DNA from: Irineochytrium annulatum
Taxonomy: Eukaryota; Chytridiomycota; Chytridiomycetes; Chytridiales; Chytridiaceae
Assembly (NCBI GenBank): GCA_027600665.1
Contig: JADGJL010000547.1
Span: 1 to 18,426 of the forward strand
DNA length: 18,426 nt
Direction of reading: 5' to 3'
Under the pieces are notes generated by a model that was given only the letters and a program-made list of their open reading frames with translations, searched no databases and was not told the DNA's origin. How positions within the stretch are numbered: position 1 is the stretch's first letter; every line of letters begins with the position of its first letter. This document shows, piece by piece, positions 1-10,000 of the stretch. The translations under genes and the position numbers were made by a program.

Positions 1-634
1 CTTCCCTTCTGTAGAATCACATAAAAGACATGCACCCACCTCAATACAGAGTATCATTCATTGAACCTTGTTGCATGATGGGTGACAGCCTCTGTAACCC
101 TAACCCTCAAGTTTGGCAACGAATAGTTTCGTTTATTCCATAATGCAAGAATATCTCCGCTAGATCATACCTGGCACGGCAAGTCAGCAACAATTAGTTG
201 GCGGCCGCCCATGTTCTCCCTGCCTATACCCCAATTCCAGCTTTGCCAAAACGCCACCAAAGTCTAATCTATCTTAAAACGGAAGTGTTACAGATATACA
301 GAGCCAAACTGAAATTTAACAGAAGTTTGATGTCTTACACTTTTTAACCTCTCTAAACAAATGCATACAAAACGGAACTATCAGACACGGTCTTAAAGAA
401 CGCACTCTGATGTTCTCTCAGGCCGCGCTATCCTTACCTACGATTTAGGTGGCGTTGACCCTTAAACGCTTGGTCATTATACGCAAGGGATTTTTCCATA
501 TCATTAAAAATTTCATGTAGCCGTTGCATAGTCCAGAATTGGATGGGATCTCCATCCTGGCTTGTCTAAATACCACTGTCGTTTTCAGGGAATATCACTA
601 GGGGCGTCCTCCATCATCATCTGACTTGCGCGCG
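1..634. other. Upstream intergenic DNA of the phosphatase gene
   Basis: No open frame with coding character is visible on either strand. The stretch is AT-richer than the genes and holds the presumed promoter of the phosphatase that starts at 635. Two telomere-like CCCTAA units lie at 95-107. That is too short for a telomere tract, although such elements can bind Tbf1-type factors in fungal promoters. Confidence 0.5.
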
Positions 635-2732
635 ATGCTCCAGCGGCCGGTCACTACGAAGCGGACCGTCACTGGCGGTGACTCGGACCTCCACTTTGTC
701 GTATGCGACATGCAGGGATGGCGGCCGAGTGAGTAGAGACTCCAATAGCAGGGGCGGGGGTGGATATTTTGGGGGGTAGGCCTGGGAAGTGGAGGTTGGC
801 GGCTGGGCGGCGTCGACGGACGTTCGGCTAAGGACGGCGATGGCCGACGTCGGGAGCGTTGCCGGAGCGGCTCTGAGGAAGAGAGGAGGCGGAGGTGGCG
901 CGAGGAGGACCGTCCCGGCCTTCATTCGCTGTTCCGAAGGGCCCGGCCGTCGTTGCTGGTGTCGTCGTTGGAGGATCTGGGTTGAGGCGGTCTTGTCGTC
1001 GAAGATGCGGGCCAGAGCATCGTGTGGGCTTGGGAGTCTGTTGACATCCTGTGGCCTTTAAGTGCTTGTACGGAGGGTAAATCGCGCCGTTGATGGATCG
1101 GACCAGAAGGAACCCCGCTTTGGATGGGGAGGGGCCGAGTTCTGGGCGTCTCAGTCAACTGTCATACGGACCCATGATGTTTACCGGCCACTTGTCTAAT
1201 TTATATTCGCAACAGGCATGGAGGACGACCACGCCGCAATCCTCGACCTCATGAACGTCTTTCCCTCCGACCACTTTTACGACCCTTTCGCGCCTCCAAC
1301 GCCGTGCACCCCGCGGTTCGCAACCGATATCGTCGTCACGTCACCACAGCCGAATACGCCATCCCCTACCACGTCCCCCGCCTCCCCTCCGCCGCCCTCA
1401 ACACCCACATCGATCGCCACGTCCTACCACACCACCGCGACGACTCAGCCTCCTAACCCTCGTGAAGCGCCAATGACGCCGCCGCCGTCGTCCCCCGTCC
1501 CTAACAAGCGGCTGAAGACGAGCCTCTTCGCGGTCTTTGACGGTCACGGCGGGCCTCACGTTGCTAACTATTGCGCGTCGAACGTCCCCGAGTGTTTGCG
1601 GAAATCCATTCGCGCGTTGGGAGGTGGGGCTGGGCCTGGAAGCGGCGGCAGCGGCAGCGGACCTGGAGGTACGACGAACGAGAATTTCTTGCTCTCCGGC
1701 ATAAAGACGGACTACCCTCGCGCACTCGCGAACGCCTTTAACGAATGCGACCTTAACCTACTCGATGACGACAATATTCCCTCCCACAAGGCCGGTACGG
1801 CAGCCGTAAGCGTTCTGATCACTCCCGATAACACGCTCGTGTGCGCGAACGCGGGCGACTCTCGCGCCGTGCTATGTCGCGACGGTGGGATCGCGGTGCC
1901 GCTCTCGAGGGATCACAAGCCCCACGAGCCAGATGAACTGAGGAGAATTACAAGCGTTGGCGGGACTGTGGAGAACGGCAGGGTGAACGGAGTGCTGGCC
2001 GTCAGTCGGGCGATCGGGGATCATGAGTTCAAGGAGGGTTTGAACGTCAAGCCGTCGAGTCCGGGTGGGAAAGTGAATCATGATCGGCAGGTTGTGGTAT
2101 CGACGCCCGATACGACGTCGCGGAGCATTGACTATGGGAAGGACGAATTTGTGGTGCTGGCCTGCGATGGAGTGTGGGACTGTATGACGAACGAGGAGGT
2201 CGTGCGATACATCCGGCGGTGTGTCGCTTTTCCCGCGGTGGCGTTGGCAGGTGGCGGGACCGGCTCGGGGACGTCGACGCCGAGGAGGCAGCAATCGCGG
2301 AGGGGAAGCGTTGATACCCGAGGGCAGCCCCCACCGCCGCCCATGTCGCCGCCGACGTTGGAGAACGGGAACGGAGGCATCGCGATGCCGGCGCCCGCCA
2401 GCATGGGCAGCGGGCGGAAGCGGCGGTCGACGCTGAAGCTGAGCGCCGCAGCGTCGACCTCGGCTTCCTTCTCGGCGCTGGACATGAAGTGGGTGCTGGG
2501 CGAAGCGGCCAAGTGCGTGCTCGACCGGTGCCTGGCGGACAGGCCCGTGCTGGGCGGGAAGGGGTGCGACAATATGACGATCGTGATCGTTGCCCTGCTA
2601 GGAGGGAAGACTTTTGAGGAGTGGAGGGAGATGATCAGGGAGCGGGTTGAGAAGGAAGGTGGAGGTAGTGGAGGTGGTGGCGGGGTAATGAAGGGGCTGT
2701 GGAAGATGTTGGGGTTCAGAAGCGGGTCTTGA
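635..2732 (+). CDS. PP2C-type Ser/Thr protein phosphatase (Ptc2/Ptc3, PPM1A-like), two exons 635-728 and 1216-2732
   Basis: Predicted Mg/Mn-dependent phosphatase of 536 residues that removes phosphate from Ser/Thr, as Ptc2/Ptc3 do in stress and checkpoint signalling. The in-frame ATG at 1218 is not the start, because it is the Met of the conserved MED motif. Exon 1 (ATG at 635) encodes PVTTK and then MQGWRP, the usual N-terminus of this family. It ends in phase 1 at a GTGAGT donor, and joining to the acceptor at 1215 restores MQGWRPSMEDDH. Visible metal-site motifs are MEDD (33-36), DGHGG (140-144), CDGVWD (D349) and CDNMT (D483). AGDSRA and AVSRAIGD are also present. Odd features are a roughly 70-residue Pro/Ser/Thr-rich insert between MED and DGHGG, a roughly 85-residue insert at about 365-450 and a Gly-rich tail. 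An additional 5' exon cannot be excluded. Family assignment is secure, but the paralogue is inferred. Confidence 0.9.
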
Positions 2733-3408
2733 GTATGGATGATGCTCGGAGAATTTTCCCTCTAAGGTTTTGGCGTTAGGTGAGAAAGGAGGGATCTGAT
2801 GAAGAGAGTCGCATCATTTGTGCTGCATCTTCGCTTTCTTTAATTTAACGTCTGGATTTTAGTGATACTTGCTCCTCCCTGTACCTTTGCCAATAATTCT
2901 TTCCTGTAGTGCTAGATATTTTGCCGCGTCGCGACCATGTGTTACTAGGCTCCTGTGCGTTTTTTTAAGTCACCTCGCTTCTCCATGTATTCCTCCGCCT
3001 ATTTTACTGCTTTTATGTAGCCCTACTTGTACAAAGGGCTACTTGTACAAATAATAATGACACCCACTGCCCGTGGCAGTACCCAGTCCCACACACCGAT
3101 TTTACACTTGTTCTAGCCCGCTGGAATTAGGCTGAGTTATAATTGAAGATATCACAAAAACGATGCTGCTGTCGTTATTTTCGGTGTGTAAATATTAAAT
3201 TTTGATGTTCTGTGGCTAGTTTACGTAAGGTAACGCTTACCTTCGGCTTCACCATCGCATGAGCATCCCTTTTTAATATGTCACATCATTGTACCAACCA
3301 TTATTAACTTCTTCACAATTGCTTTTGTTCATCTTATCCCGGCCTCAAATGAATCACTAGACAGTGCAAACCTTTATAGACAATGTGCGGAATTGTCATA
3401 ACAAGCTT
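2733..3408. other. Intergenic: phosphatase 3' flank and tRNA 5' flank
   Basis: No credible gene is seen. The first part should be the phosphatase 3' UTR. A 13-base direct repeat (CTACTTGTACAAA at 3023-3035 and 3039-3051) sits about 300 bases past the stop. The second copy runs into TGTACAAATA, which fits the UGUA-N4-UA pattern bound by Puf5-type proteins, but only if it is transcribed in the UTR. The rest is AT-rich. Confidence 0.45.
3023..3051. repeat. 13-base direct repeat, two copies
   Basis: CTACTTGTACAAA occurs at 3023-3035 and again at 3039-3051 with a 3-base spacer. Each copy contains the palindrome TTGTACAA. It lies in the presumed 3' UTR or downstream flank of the phosphatase gene. 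Confidence 0.8.
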
Positions 3409-3480
3409 GGGGAAATAACTCAGTGGTAGAGTGCTCGCTTCGCATGCGAGATGCCCGGGGTTCAATCCCCCGTTTCTCCA
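3409..3480 (+). tRNA. tRNA-Ala, anticodon CGC
   Basis: A complete 72-base cloverleaf can be drawn. The acceptor stem is GGGGAAA with TTTCTCC, the D stem ACTC/GAGT, the anticodon stem CTCGC/GCGAG, and the T stem CGGGG/CCCCG around TTCAATC. The discriminator is A at 3480. The loop TTCGCAT puts CGC at 3441-3443, which reads GCG (Ala). The third acceptor pair is G-U, the universal alanine identity element. There is no intron, and CCA is not encoded, as expected for a eukaryotic nuclear gene. The internal Pol III A box lies at about 3416-3427 and the B box GGTTCAATCC at 3459-3468. A T-rich terminator follows. Confidence 0.97.
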
Positions 3481-3483
3481 AAA

Positions 3484-3496
3484 TTTTTGTTTTTTT
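3484..3496 (+). terminator. RNA polymerase III oligo-T terminator of the tRNA
   Basis: A five-T run and a seven-T run separated by one G begin four bases after the tRNA end. This is the normal Pol III stop signal. Confidence 0.85.
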
Positions 3497-3543
3497 CTTT
3501 GATTTTTATGCTTTGCCTTATTCTCTTTGATTTTTATGCTTTG
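3496..3543. repeat. 20-base direct repeat directly behind the tRNA
   Basis: TCTTTGATTTTTATGCTTTG is present at 3496-3515 and identically at 3524-3543, with 8 bases between. It overlaps the end of the Pol III terminator. The next 60 bases contain further short echoes (GAACGCAC and GTTCTTT, each twice). It may be a local slippage duplication, or the edge of an insertion next to the tRNA. No element termini are recognised. Confidence 0.8.
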
Positions 3544-3747
3544 AAGTTCCAGAGAACGCACGCTATTAAGTTCTTTAAGCGGAACGCACCGAAAATTTTA
3601 TGTTCTTTGAACCTGTGTCGGGCCTTAGGTCGGCCTGTGTGTGGGGGCCGATCTCTCTCCTTCCCCAACCACGTCGACCACCCAACACCACGATCTCGAC
3701 CTTGGTCAAGCCGCAAAGTGCCAGCATCCGTACTGGCTGCACGAATC

Positions 3748-4059
3748 ATGCATCCCGCTGCCCGCGAGGACAATCGACCGCCGGCGCCAGACTCCGCGCA
3801 CGCTCCGCCGTCGCCCGGCCGAATGTCGAGCTCGTCGAGCTCGCGGATCGCTGAGCGGGTTTGAGTTGAGTTGGTGTTTAAGACGCCGAGGGAACAGGGG
3901 TTTACGTCCTGTGGGGAGCAGGTTCGGATTCACGGGTTGGAGGAGGTCATTAGTGGGAAAGTGAAGGAGGAGCTGTTTGATTGGTGGAGGATTGAAATAT
4001 CTGGGGTGTTGACGGCGTTCGTGAACACGAAATGGTTGCAGAGGTCGTTTCGTGTATAG
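3748..4059 (+). pseudogene. Small broken or hypothetical ORF with an internal stop
   Basis: I do not recognise this product. From the ATG at 3748 a Pro/Ser-rich frame runs 38 codons to TGA at 3862-3864. The same frame resumes and continues to TAG at 4059 with codon use typical of coding DNA. The second part has mixed, foldable composition, with pieces such as REQGFTSCGEQVRIHGLEEV, WWRIEI and TKWLQRSF. The other two frames upstream (3641-3760) also look locally coding, for example around KCQHPYWLHESC, which suggests additional frameshifts. No intron with plausible splice sites removes the stop. It could be a decayed copy of a larger gene, or chance ORFs in GC-rich DNA. Confidence 0.35.
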
Positions 4060-4770
4060 TCGAAATGGTGGAAGCGGTGTCTGCTTTTTTGAGCATTCTG
4101 CCTGAATTCCTGTAAAGCTTATATTCTAATCCTAAGTCATCTTTCATTCTATCTGTTCCTAGTTGTTAAGCGAGTCTATCTGTTTCTCGTTTCATCCTCC
4201 ATCTGTCCCATGCTTACCTCGTTCCGCCCGCCTTGCTTGCAGCCATTAGTGTACTGGGCGTCCGTAAGGGCCATGACCTTCCCTCTTTCACATTTTCACA
4301 TATGTATGACCTCTTCGTTGCTCGGTCTTTACTTAGCAGGCTAACCCGCTCGTCTCGCAAAATGTCACAGCACTTTCGCTAGGGAGCATTGTATATTTCC
4401 ACTATTCTGAGCGGTCGTTATTGTTTGTCTTGACTCGTTTGATCGCTTAAAAAGGCGACGAAATAAATATAAAGGCAGGACGAAGTGCGATACAATGCCA
4501 TTAAAAAATTTCAATCGCGGCTTAGGCAGCCATTCTAAAAAATTGTTTTTCCTCTCATTGACGGTGATCTTGCGACTTTGGAATCCGTGAGAACCCAGCT
4601 GTTAGGATTGCAGTGTTCACTTACTTGCTTTAGAGTTTATTCCTTTTAGAAAATTGGCGCAGACCATGAAAACAGATAAACGGAAAAAATGCATTCAATA
4701 AATATTACGTTAATCGAGAAGGGCCCATCAAAACGCTCAAAACGCTCAAACGCTTCAACTTCCATACCGC
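4060..4770. other. Intergenic DNA
   Basis: AT-rich sequence with no credible ORF. It should contain the 3' UTR of the - strand membrane-protein gene ending at 4771. Around 4729-4755 there are three near-identical AAACGCTC-type units. Confidence 0.5.
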
Positions 4771-5937
4771 CTATCGCCCACTCCTTCCTTCATGCGGACC
4801 ATCAGCGTGAAAATAAGCCTGCTGCTTCGGCACTTGCATCGCGCTTCCATACGTTGGCAGCACAGCGGACGAACCACCGGTGGACGTCCTCGATCCGCCT
4901 GCGGCCGGCTTCGCAACCACCGACGTGTACATCGGCGGCATCGTTGACGCCAGCTGTGGCTGTGAAATCCCCACGCCGTACCCTGCCTTGAGCATTGACG
5001 AGTTGGGGTCAGAGGCGCCGCCGGTTGGCATGCCCGACCGGCGGGCGTCCAAACTGGTGGCCGGCGATGGTGTCACGAGTCTCCCATGGGTCAAACAACG
5101 ACGACTGGCCCTTCTCGATCCTCGCGGTGTCTCGCGCAATTGGGTCAAACAGCGGAGACGCTTTCTCCGGCGGCGCGGTGAAGACGCCGGTGGGCGGGTT
5201 GAACAGCGGGTACGTGAGCTCTGGCAGAGGCTGCTCCTGCCGCCTCGCGACCCCCGTGTTGTAAGCCGGGTACGGCTCAGTGGGCTTATTGTACATCATG
5301 ACGCCACCGGCCTCAGGGGGTTTCGTGAAGCCTGCGATGTTGGTGGAGTCGGACCGTCGGCTGCGGCGGCGGAGGTAAAGGGCGTAGACGCCTGCGGCTA
5401 AGGCGAAGAGGGCGAGCAGGACGATCACGATGATGAGGATGGGGGACGGGGTAGAGGAGGAGGCGCTAGTGACCTCTGTTGACGTGGAGTTTGCGTTCGC
5501 GTAGTAGAAGGTGCTGTAAGGGTGGCGACGGAGGATGAAGTCCGGCTAGTGGACATCACGCTGGCAATTTTTGAAGAGCTGGAGCGACGGAAGGGAACCC
5601 ACGGAGGGCATCGTAAGCGGAAAGGACAATGGAACGAAGGAACGAAGAACACGTACACTTCCTGGCCACCCTGGCAAGCACTTTGCAGGTCCTTGAGTCC
5701 TGGCGTGACGTAACGACTGAATGCGACGGGGTCGCATGTGTCGAACGGGCACTTGCCAACCTTGGACTGGAGGGTGTCCGTCCCATTCTCGCATACGTTG
5801 TCGGCCGTGGTCCCGACATTGGCGGCGCACGTCAGGACACATGCAGGCAAGTTCTGAAAGGCAGCGGTTATTGCGGTGCTGGTCTGCGCGAACACGGCAG
5901 CTGGGAGGCCGCCCAGGAGGAGGAGGGCGGCGATCAT
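4771..5937 (-). CDS. Single-pass cell-surface protein with signal peptide and CFEM-like Cys-rich ectodomain; exons 5937-5659, 5545-5039, 4986-4771
   Basis: Predicted secretory-pathway membrane protein of about 333 residues with unknown ligand. The start at 5937 is the first Met after an in-frame TGA at 5955-5953. Residues 1-17 form a signal peptide (MIAALLLLGGLPAAVFA). The ectodomain has six cysteines spaced C-x3-C-x11-C-x13-C-x4-C-x19-C. This recalls fungal CFEM domains, which normally have eight, so the assignment is tentative. A 113-bp intron (5546-5658, donor GTGTAC, acceptor CTAG) then joins to a Ser/Thr-rich stalk, a transmembrane helix (ILIIVIVLLALFALAAGVYA) and an Arg-rich stop-transfer. 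The cytoplasmic tail is Pro-rich and contains two SxLFDP repeats. The tail changes frame near 5038. A 52-bp intron 4987-5038 with a CTGAC branch site, CAAG acceptor and weak donor GTCGGG repairs it. A one-base indel is the alternative. Confidence 0.7.
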
Positions 5938-6129
5938 GAGAGGCCGGCCGCGTCAAAAATGCCCTTAGGTGCTCTTTTGGGATTGATGCACCCTTCCACT
6001 CAACTTCAAGCTAAGGTTTTTACCTCGTGCACAAATCGTTCATTCATACCCTCCATACTTCAACAGCTAAATCGTTCAGTGTACTTTGTCGAAACTGGCT
6101 TGCGATTAGCTGTACTTGGACAGACGCAC

Positions 6130-6475
6130 CCACCCATCGCCATTACGCCGCCACACACCACCCATGCCCCAGAAGTGCTCCTAACCCAGGAACAACTCCC
6201 TCCGGTCCCGTAGCGCTCGGCCGTCGCGGCGAACCCGGACCCTCGAGAAGCCTTGATCGCGTCCCTGCAGGCGAGCAACGGCAACCCGCAGGACGCCGCC
6301 ACCTTACCACGATGCTCGGAGCCCTCTAGGCCTCGGTCGATGCGCTGACCGCCCAGTTGGGCCTTCCTCACCTGCCGCGTCCCGGCCCCAACTCAGCGCC
6401 GATTCCGCCGTCGCCCCCGCCGTTGCAAAAGCCACCGTTGGGTTTTTGGCTTCCAAGGGTGTCGTCGCGGAGTCG
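6130..6475 (+). pseudogene. Decayed coding fragment: Ala/Leu-rich helix then proline-rich tail
   Basis: Two + frames together give a coherent protein-like read broken by stops. Up to about 6303 the frame includes EALIASLQASNGNPQDAATL, interrupted by TAG at 6211-6213. From 6306 the next frame reads TMLGAL, then TAG at 6327-6329, then SVDALTAQLGLPHL and a long run of Pro-rich residues such as PIPPSPPPLQKPP. The helix plus Pro-rich tail resembles structural or gag-like proteins of retroelements or repeat families, but no diagnostic motif is present. At least two stops and one frameshift make it nonfunctional as written. It lies in the upstream flank of the - strand surface-protein gene. Confidence 0.35.
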
Positions 6476-6479
6476 CGGA

Positions 6480-7050
6480 TGTCCGTAGCAGATCCCGGGG
6501 CGCTGCGTGGACGAGGGCTGGTGATAGACAGCCCGGAGAGTTCTGGGCTCGTGACGGAGCTCGTGAGGCTACCTCGAGAGGCTACCCACGGTGGTGCCTG
6601 CGCCACGTGTCGCGCCGGACGCGTTAATGCAGATCGCGTGCGTGGCAATGGAGGACTTGTGAGGTTCTTGAGGGGCAGGCAGGTGGGCTCGGGAAGATGG
6701 ACGGGGCACGATGGTGAGTGGCCGTCAGCACTCTCAGCACTCTCAGCACAATTGGTGCGCAAGCTCACATTGCGTTCTTGGGGAAGTAGCCGTCAGTAGA
6801 CAGAGCAGTATGGTATGCTCGTTAATTTCATACATACAATTGGGTGAACGGTGAAGCGGACTAAGGAGATTCTGAGACTCAACATCTCTCATCAAGCACA
6901 ACCATTGTATTATGCAGCTAATCCGTGCGGTCATATCATCACAAATTTAAACAGATACCGGTAAGGCGAGTGAAAAGAAAAAAGTACGGGTGTTCCCGTC
7001 GGTAATTCAGACCGCAGTCAATCTTAACTTGACAATGAAAAGTACATGGG
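6480..7050. other. Intergenic DNA with eIF5B 3' flank
   Basis: Open frames on both strands at 6446-6799 have no recognisable content and look like GC-driven chance ORFs or more decayed DNA. A 9-base unit CAGCACTCT is repeated about 2.7 times at 6726-6749. From about 6800 the sequence is AT-rich and should hold the eIF5B 3' UTR. No strict AATAAA is seen there on the - strand. Confidence 0.4.
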
Positions 7051-10000
7051 TTACTCCACTCGGAGGACCTTTTTAAGCTTAATGACCGTCTTCCAATCGT
7101 CGTCCGTCATGTCCTTCCGGAACGTCGTCTTCAGAATATCAATCGATGCCCGTGTAATCTATCAAAGGCGTTCGTTAGTACAAGTACACGATCAAACGGG
7201 CATTGTTGGGGACATACATGTGCGTAGAGCTCCTGCTCGCCTGTGAAATGCCGCCCAAACATCTTCGGAGTCTCATACCCCGGCACCTCCAACTTGATCG
7301 ATACCGACGGCTCGCCCTTCCGACACTCCTGCTTCGGCTTTCGGTTGAGCTCAATGCTAGTGCAGCGGCCGAGATCAACAATCTTTTTCTGCAACCGAAA
7401 TTGTTAGAATACACATGGGCGAAAGCGAAGATGAAGATAACAAACCTCTTCATCGACCACGCAAATAGGCGTCCCGATCTTCAAAATCCCCTCAACGACG
7501 TCGACACCCATAATGATCGGACTCCGCTTGTTAAACACCATCCCCGGGATGATTTTGATCACGCACGGGAACACGGCTTGCGGCGCCTGATCCCTCCTCC
7601 GCTGCTCCTCAAGCTCATTCATGTGCTTCGTGAACGCGTCGAACAAGTGATAAATGATATCGGCCCTGAAGATCTTAATGCCCAGCTCCTCGGCCGCCTC
7701 CGTCGCGTCCTTATCAATCGGCACGTCGAAGGCCAGGATCATAGCGTACTCGCGCGCCTTCTCGAGCATGATGGACGCGCGCGTGATGTCCTTCTTATGT
7801 ACGGGGCCTAGGTTGTAGCCCGACACGGGGATCTTGCTCGTCTTAAGGAATACGAGCAGGGCCTCAAGAGATCCGAGCGTCGAGGCCTGCACGCAAACGC
7901 CCTTGCCGGGGGTGAGGAAATCATCCCCGATGCTCGTCAAGTCGGCCATGACCTCTTCCATGATCTCCTCCTCGTCGTCCCCGTCCCTGACGACCATGAG
8001 CCTCGACCCGGCGATGGCCTTCTCGAGGTCCGGCGCTGCGATTTTGATACCCATGGCGGCCTTGATGCTCTTGTGGTGTATGTACGCGCTCTTGACTCGG
8101 ATTTCCTTCATCGGTTCGGGTGTCAAAAGGGCGCGGACGTTCGTGACGATAGGCCCGTTGAGGCCGCAGAGCACGATCCGGTCACCCTCGTGCAGAACGC
8201 CGTTCGAGAGGACGACGTCGATAGTCGTACCGAGGCCCTCGATAACCTTAACCTCGAGCACGGTGCACTCGAGCTCGGAGAGGTACATCAGATTTTCTGT
8301 CATCCTCGACTGCGTGAGCTGGATGATGAGGTGGAGGAGGTCGGGTATGCCCTCGCCTGTGATGGCGGACGTCGGGATGAGGGAGACGTATTTGGCGAAG
8401 TTGGTGTTATCGTAGTAGAGCTTCGCGTTCAGGCTCTGCTCGGCGAAGGCCGTTAGAGTCTTTGTGACGCGGTCCTCGAATTCCGACTGGACGTGTTTTG
8501 GCTGCTTCGAAAGGGAGTCGCGGAAGGAGTTGTTGGGGACCTGCTGCCAGCCGTAGATACGGTCGATCTTGTTTAGGGCGACGACAAATGGCGTCTTCCG
8601 TTGTCGGAGGAGGCCGATCGACTCGATCGTCTGGGGTTCGAGGCCGTGCATGATATCGACGACTAGAATAGCGATATTGCAGAGAGAAGAGCCGCGAGAT
8701 CGGAGGTTAGTAAAAGACTCGTGGCCGGGGGTATCGATAACAAGGAGGCCAGGGATGTTATAGTCGAGTTCGGGGAGACCATCTTGGTGAACGACCTTGG
8801 TCTTCGCCTGGATGGCTTCGATCGGGAAGTAGGTCGCTCCAATCTGCTGCGTGATACCACCCGCTTCGCCCTCCTGCACATTGGTCTGACGAATCTTATC
8901 GAGAAGCTTCGTTTTGCCCTAGAAAAACTCGAAGGTTAGCGTAGCAGCGCGCAGGTTCAAGTTCCAACCGTGTCGACGTGTCCGAGAATACAGCAAATAG
9001 GTGACCGAAGATTGTCCTTCGACCGAGCGGCCTTCGCTTCAGCGATTCGTTTCTGCAGAAAGCATATAATTTAGTGCTCCACACCAAAGTCGAATCGCAA
9101 CTTACCAATCGATTCTCGGCAGCTATCCGCTTCCTCTCCAACTCCGCCTTCTTCGCCGCCGAGATCTCCTCCTCCTCGTCGCTATCGTCGTCTTCGTCCG
9201 AATCATCCTCGTCATCATCATCGTCCGATTCATCTTCGTCGTCCTCTTCATCCTCCTCATCGTCCTCCTCCTCCTCCGCTGGCGCCTTCTTCCCGTTAGC
9301 CGGCTTGGCGGGCGGCGCGCTCCTCGCGTCGACCTTCTTCCCGACCTCCGGCTTCTTCCCGACCTCCGGCTTCTTTACGACGTCGGCCTTCCTCGCAACC
9401 TCGCCCTTCTTCGCGACCTCGGCTTTCTTCGCTGCGATAACAATCTAATTTCAGCAGCGCGCAAAACGAACGTGCAAAAAACAGGACAACTCACGTGCCA
9501 CCGCGACCTTCTTCTCCTTCTCATCGTCCGTCTCATCATCCCAATTGTCCTTCGCGCCATCATCGCTCTCCGCATCCCAACTGTCCTTCACCGCCCCACC
9601 CTTCGCCTCCTCCTCCTCGTCTTCCCAGCTCTGCTTCGTCTCGGCCATCAATGCAATCCGCGCCCTTTCTTTCGCCTCCGCCTCGATCAAATCCACCTCG
9701 TTTCCTTTCTTCAACTCCGGCAGCGCCTCCGCCGTCGGCGTAGCGCTTTCCTCCTCAACCTCGTCTGGCGTCGTCGCGCGCGCGGCATCGTTTGACCCCG
9801 CGCCAGCACTCGCCGCATGCTGATTCGGGCCCTTCTTCTTCTTCCCATACACGACCTTTTTTGGCTTGCTCTCCCCACCGGCACCCCCATCTTCTAAGGC
9901 AGCAACCTTCACGCCCCCCGCCGCCAGCATCGCATCCTTCTTCTGCCTCGCGACGCGCTCCTGCTCCTTCTGCTTAGCCGTCTTGTACGTCCCCTCCCTC

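Noticed and set aside
95..107. Telomere-like TAACCCTAACCCT
   Set aside because: Only two units in otherwise ordinary DNA, so not a telomere or a supported interstitial tract.
617..1158. - strand Pro/Arg-rich ORFs over the phosphatase 5' end
   Set aside because: They lie across exon 1 and the intron of the phosphatase and have no recognisable content. GC-rich DNA explains their openness.
5054..5105. Alternative 52-bp intron in the surface-protein gene (GTCGTC to CACCAG)
   Set aside because: It would remove the second LFDP repeat unit, which looks like real protein. The 4987-5038 intron keeps it.
5629..6213. 194-codon + strand ORF
   Set aside because: Most of it is antisense to the signal peptide and Cys-rich exon of the surface protein. 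Only its 3' end overlaps the relic described at 6130-6475.
7203..8456. + strand ORFs across 7.2-8.5 kb
   Set aside because: They are antisense shadows of the eIF5B G-domain exon, whose motifs are unambiguous on the - strand.
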